Of a DNA stretch of 64,000 bases, positions 59,906-64,000 are shown piece by piece. Below the pieces are notes generated by a model that was not told the DNA's origin, ran no database searches, and saw nothing but the letters and a program-made list of their open reading frames with translations. Position 1 is the stretch's first letter. Each line of letters starts with the position of its first letter. Made by a program: the position numbers and the translations under genes. Origin of the DNA: Sphagnum magellanicum (Eukaryota > Streptophyta > Sphagnopsida > Sphagnales > Sphagnaceae); assembly GCA_021904315.1 (NCBI GenBank), contig CM038916.1:17567897-17631896 (forward strand), given 5' to 3'.

Positions 59906-61060
59906 TGTTGAAAGTTCAAGCTTGTGATTGGGTTAAATTTCAAAGGTTCATCCAATTTTGCAAGTGGAACTTAAGGTTGAAATTTCAAGTTATGTCATGA
60001 CCCTTGATTTTTCAAATTTGCATCAAATTGTTTCCAATTTTGTTTGATTAATTGTTTCCAACTTTGCATTTGTAGCCATAGTGCACAAGTTTGCCATCCA
60101 AACTCCTCTAGAATGTGACATTTCTAGGAAGCTCTTTTAGGATTTCACCACAATGGATTGAGATCATCATGGTCCCTTCCCACCAAGAGGGTGTCATTAA
60201 CAATTCATCTATAAATCCTCTTGTAAATAATTGTTGAATAAACCTTATTTGCATTGATGATTCCATTGTATCAAAAATCAAATTGGACAATGTATTAACC
60301 ACTTTGAATTCAAATAAAACAAACCTTACCAAACAACTTGGGTGTGATGAGTTTTGGAACAATAATAGGGATGTTATTTAGTGAGCATGTGAGTGTGAGC
60401 ATGAACGAATGTTTTTTGGAATATTTTGTTGATGTTGACGATAGATTTGAAAATTATTATTTAACACATGGGACTTAATATTTGGTGACATGGAAGAATA
60501 TTTTACCACGTGTTCATTGATGAAAGATATTCAAGGATGACAATTTGTATGACAAATGAAAATGGATGAACTTTTTCATGAACATTGGCAACGTAAAAAA
60601 AAAATTCAAAAAATTTAACAAAAAAACAATGTGAATTTTTTTTTATGTTTGTTTATTTTGAAAAATTCAACACATGAAATGCTCAAATCATATTTCATAT
60701 TTTCTTAATATGAAATATATTAAGCTCTACAAGATCTAAACCATATAGAATGTTAAATTAAATCCAATTCAATGGCATATAAACCTATTGACCCACCAAG
60801 AGGTATGTGCCCATTAGGAATTGAAACAATATGAAGTAGCCCATGACATTTGACATTGTTTATACCATTTAAAATTATTTTTTATTTTCATTCACTCTTT
60901 CAACCTCTTGCATCTAGGACCATTCTTACCACTTATATAATCAAATTGCATTCCCCACCCCCCCTCTATAGCTAATTTTCATGATCTATACCTTAATTTG
61001 CATTGTCTCCACTTGTACTACCTACTTGCATTCTTTCTACCTTTACCACATGTTTGTAAT
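59906..61060. other. AT-rich region, no gene seen
   Basis: An 84-codon minus-strand frame (60362-60108) includes a tryptophan-containing run (TPSWWEGTMM) but is not recognised. Confidence 0.35.
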
Positions 61061-61080
61061 CATTAAACCTCTATTTTATA

Positions 61081-61612
61081 ATGGCAAGAAGAAAATTGAC
61101 ACCAATTGTCACACCAAACACCTTGGAATCTATGATTGAATCTACATTAATCTCAAGCATACTAGATAGAATATGTGAGATGACAAAAAAACCTTTGGAA
61201 TATCTAAAAGTTGACACTTGGCTAATCTCCCTCTGACATTTGTTATAAATTACAACATGGGGAACAAAATGGAAAAATGCAATTGACAAAATAGATGAAT
61301 GGGCATGGTGACGGACGAATGTTAAAATAAACAAAGAAAGTTTTGCATTACTCGAACAAACTATAAACATTTCCAAGGAGGATATAGAAGACTACAATTG
61401 GATGATGTTTACATATGCCATGGATTTTTTCAAAGAACGCACAAATTTGAAAAAGTCAATTCCAAAACATTTTTTCACATGCAAACTTATTGAATGATTT
61501 GTTGATAAAGGATTTGGTAACCCTTGGCAACTTGCTACCAACAAAATTCATGAAACCCCAAAAATGACCCTATGCAACTTCAAGCAAGCAAGCAAACAAG
61601 TTTAGGTGTCAC
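61081..61612 (+). pseudogene. Decayed coding region of unknown family
   Basis: One plus-strand frame from ATG 61081 to TAG 61612 reads about 176 codons with four internal stops and no frameshift. Runs include LESMIESTLISSILDRICEM, ISKEDIEDYNWMMFTYAMDF and FVDKGFGNPWQLATNKI. The composition is protein-like. The stops fit single transitions. I do not recognise the family; a transposon or retroelement protein is likely. Confidence 0.5.
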
Positions 61613-62397
61613 AAGATTTAAAAACAAAGTGTTAAAACGTTTGGTGAATCATCAGATGATAAGGTTGGCCCCAAAACCACGAAACATGTATGATAATAAA
61701 AAACAACGACATGCTGATAAATGAAAGAAAAACCAAAATCCCATTGTTTGCATTAAATTGTGGTTTAGTAGACATGTTAACATGAATATTTGTTCAAAGT
61801 ATGTGATTTAAAAAAGAAACATTCAACTATGAAAAAACAAAATAAAATGGTCGCAACCAAATGGCCCAATCAAAACCAATGGTTGTCATGTTAGATTTAA
61901 ATGTAGAATTTGAGTGACAACTACAAATATGTCACCAACCCTCCATGTTCCCAAACATGGGTTATTTTGTGCATTCAATTAATTTATTTTAAGGTTGAAA
62001 GGTTTAATCAAAGTAACCTAGGATAAAGCTTCTCATTTGCATCATGTCATGGTATCCATATCCACGGCACTCTTATCGAACACCACTAGATTTGGATTCG
62101 TACTAGTCTATAAATTTTTTTAAAAATAAAACTAAAAAGTGTAAATGTAGAGTTTTAGGCAAAGGTTGGATATTGGGCATCTATTAATCACTTGTAAGAG
62201 TACAAGGTATATGGGACAATGATCAAAATGTTTATTTTGAAATTTTTGAATAGCTTGCCACAACCACCTAAAAACGATCCATGGCCAACATATCAAAATT
62301 TCAAAACATGATTTCATTGATAATGTGATTACATGCTAGGATTATAAGCACCCAAAAAAAAAACTCAATCCTAAAAAAGAAATGGCCAAAAAAATAT

Positions 62398-62631
62398 TTG
62401 AATGCAAAGGATGATCCATATGAAGCATTAATATTTGGTTACAACAAGGAAATGGACCAACTAGTGGAGGCCAATATAATTAGCAGTGAGGTGGAGGAAG
62501 AGGATTTCGTAGCATGCCCAGATGGTGGAATGACAGAATCAAATGACGAAGAAGAAAGCATGGTGCTAGAGATAACATGCTTGGAAGATACCATGATGAA
62601 TTTTGAGGAAGAAAAGAAGGCACGAAACTAA
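62398..62631 (+). pseudogene. Acidic open frame, possibly downstream part of the same decayed gene
   Basis: 77 codons, strongly acidic (VEEEDFVACPD, SNDEEES), in the same strand as the decayed region 800 bp upstream. Such acidic linkers occur in retroelement polyproteins between domains. The frame starts without a clear context and no motif identifies it. Confidence 0.3.
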
Positions 62632-62639
62632 TGACACCA

Positions 62640-64000
62640 AGGTTAGAAATGGGTTCTAGTGATGTGCGCAACACACCCATAGAAATTGGCTTTGCTCAGT
62701 ATGCCTAACACAAAGACATATGATATTGTTCATATTCAGAAAAAGTAGAAACAAGATGCCTAAAACAATTTACAATCCAAAATACGTAGTTGTAAAAAAA
62801 CTCCATTTGGACATAGAACTTTGTTGATTGGAAAGAACAATTTCAAAAGTTTCAGAATTGGGTTTTTTGAGCATTAAACATAGATTGAACTATTGAAAGC
62901 AAGGGCTTGAAACATCACAAAGTTTGTATGTAGTCAAAGTTAATTTTGATATATGTAAATTTTTTTTTGAACAAAACAATGGAAGTTATTGCCATAAAAC
63001 TCCAATAAGATAGAATCAATTGGCTCCAAGCATGCAAAATATAGCAAAAATTCATTCATTTGCTAACACAAATTTCTTAAAAAGAGGACAATGTCTTGAA
63101 CTCTTTTCATTACGTGTGAAAAACATTATGCAATGGTGGTGAGTGGAGAGAACAAGAGTTTTCATGGAAGCCCAAGTGGTGTGTGCTAGGCTGATACTTA
63201 CCTACCCACTTACAAACCTACCTATAATTACCTATTATTCTTTAATTATTTAATTCTAAAAGTAACATTCAATCATACTTCATATTTTCCACTAACTAAT
63301 CAATTCATTCATAATAATAGTTCACCAACAATACATAATTATTTTATGAAACTAATTATGGAATTTTTAATTCAATAATTCATAATTTTTAAAAAAATTT
63401 ATGAAATGAATTAACTGATTATTATTTTATTTTTCAATTTAACCAATTATGTAATAATAATATTTTAAAAAAATTTAACATTTAACATTTTCAATGTTAA
63501 TCATCAACTAAATAAATAATAAATATCAAATATTTGATATTAACTAATAAAATATAAAATTATTCACTTATTTATTGATAATCAATGTTAATTAATCATT
63601 AATATCATTTAAATAATTTAACTCATTAATATCTAATTAATAATTATTTAATAGGTTTAAAATATTTAATTTAATAGTTATTAACCATAAATCTTGATAA
63701 CAAAACATTAATTATCAGATAACTCATTGAATATTAATTAAATTTTAATCGATTCTAAACCCATAATTAATTAGTAATTCTGAAATTTTAAAAAAGAAAT
63801 AAATTAAGTTGTTAATTTTTAAAAGTAGATAATTAGATTTTTGAATTTTGAATTAATACTTATTAGTTATTTACCATAACTCTTGATTAGTAAATAATAA
63901 TGATGAGATAATTAGCTAATTAGTATTTAATTTATTCAATAATTATTTATAGCTTACAGATTCAATAATCGTTTAAAAAGAAAAAATTGTCAAATAAATC
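62640..64000. other. AT-rich terminal region, no gene seen
   Basis: From about 63220 the sequence is roughly 80-85 percent AT, with many 'attaatt' and 'aataatt' words. No coding potential. Confidence 0.5.

Noticed and set aside
1..64000. CRISPR arrays, operons, ribosome binding sites
   Set aside because: The genes are spliced and eukaryotic; no regularly spaced short direct repeats of CRISPR type were seen.

Overview
This window looks like a nuclear segment from a streptophyte plant with a large, repeat-rich genome. The evidence is two intron-rich genes (13 and 7 exons) with plant-type products, a plant-style GH28 polygalacturonase, CT/GA-rich promoter DNA, CCCTAAA-type telomere motifs and long AT-rich stretches full of decayed retroelements. 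A gypsy-like element carrying a cytosine methyltransferase argues for a charophyte alga, bryophyte, lycophyte or fern rather than a flowering plant, but that placement is inference.

Layout. 1-2030: the tail of an LTR, an AT-rich dispersed repeat and a tandem pair of 211-bp MITE-like units. 2030-8773 (+): promoter region and a complete gene for a plastid-type protein with two COQ10/START-like lipid-binding domains. 8774-10674: the convergent intergenic region. 15478-10675 (-): a complete GH28 polygalacturonase-like gene with a signal peptide, one GC-AG intron and a glycine in place of a catalytic aspartate. 15.5-18.2 kb: its CT-rich upstream region. 18.2-31.4 kb: repeats, inverted repeats, a satellite-like array and AT-rich DNA without recognisable genes.

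31.4-41.3 kb is a nest of retroelements. Element A (+) keeps gag and protease remnants. Element B (-) keeps gag, two zinc knuckles, protease and a C5 cytosine methyltransferase domain. Two solo LTRs of one family sit here, one of them inside the methyltransferase region. A third intact solo LTR lies at 52.8 kb and a fourth, cut by the window edge, at position 1. All three intact copies have TG...CA ends and perfect 5-bp target duplications. 42.8-64 kb: two unidentified decayed coding regions riddled with stops, a hAT transposase C-terminus, AT-rich DNA, a GC-richer unexplained island (about 55.0-57.6 kb), a TIR repeat family containing ACCTA motifs, and telomere-like and GGCTATT-type degenerate repeats.

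Only the two genes in the first 16 kb look intact. They are convergently transcribed and share no obvious pathway: one is probably a plastid lipid or quinone-binding protein, the other a secreted cell-wall protein. The most interesting system is the methyltransferase-bearing retroelement. Its host would have had transposons that encoded their own DNA methylation enzyme, yet this copy is dead.
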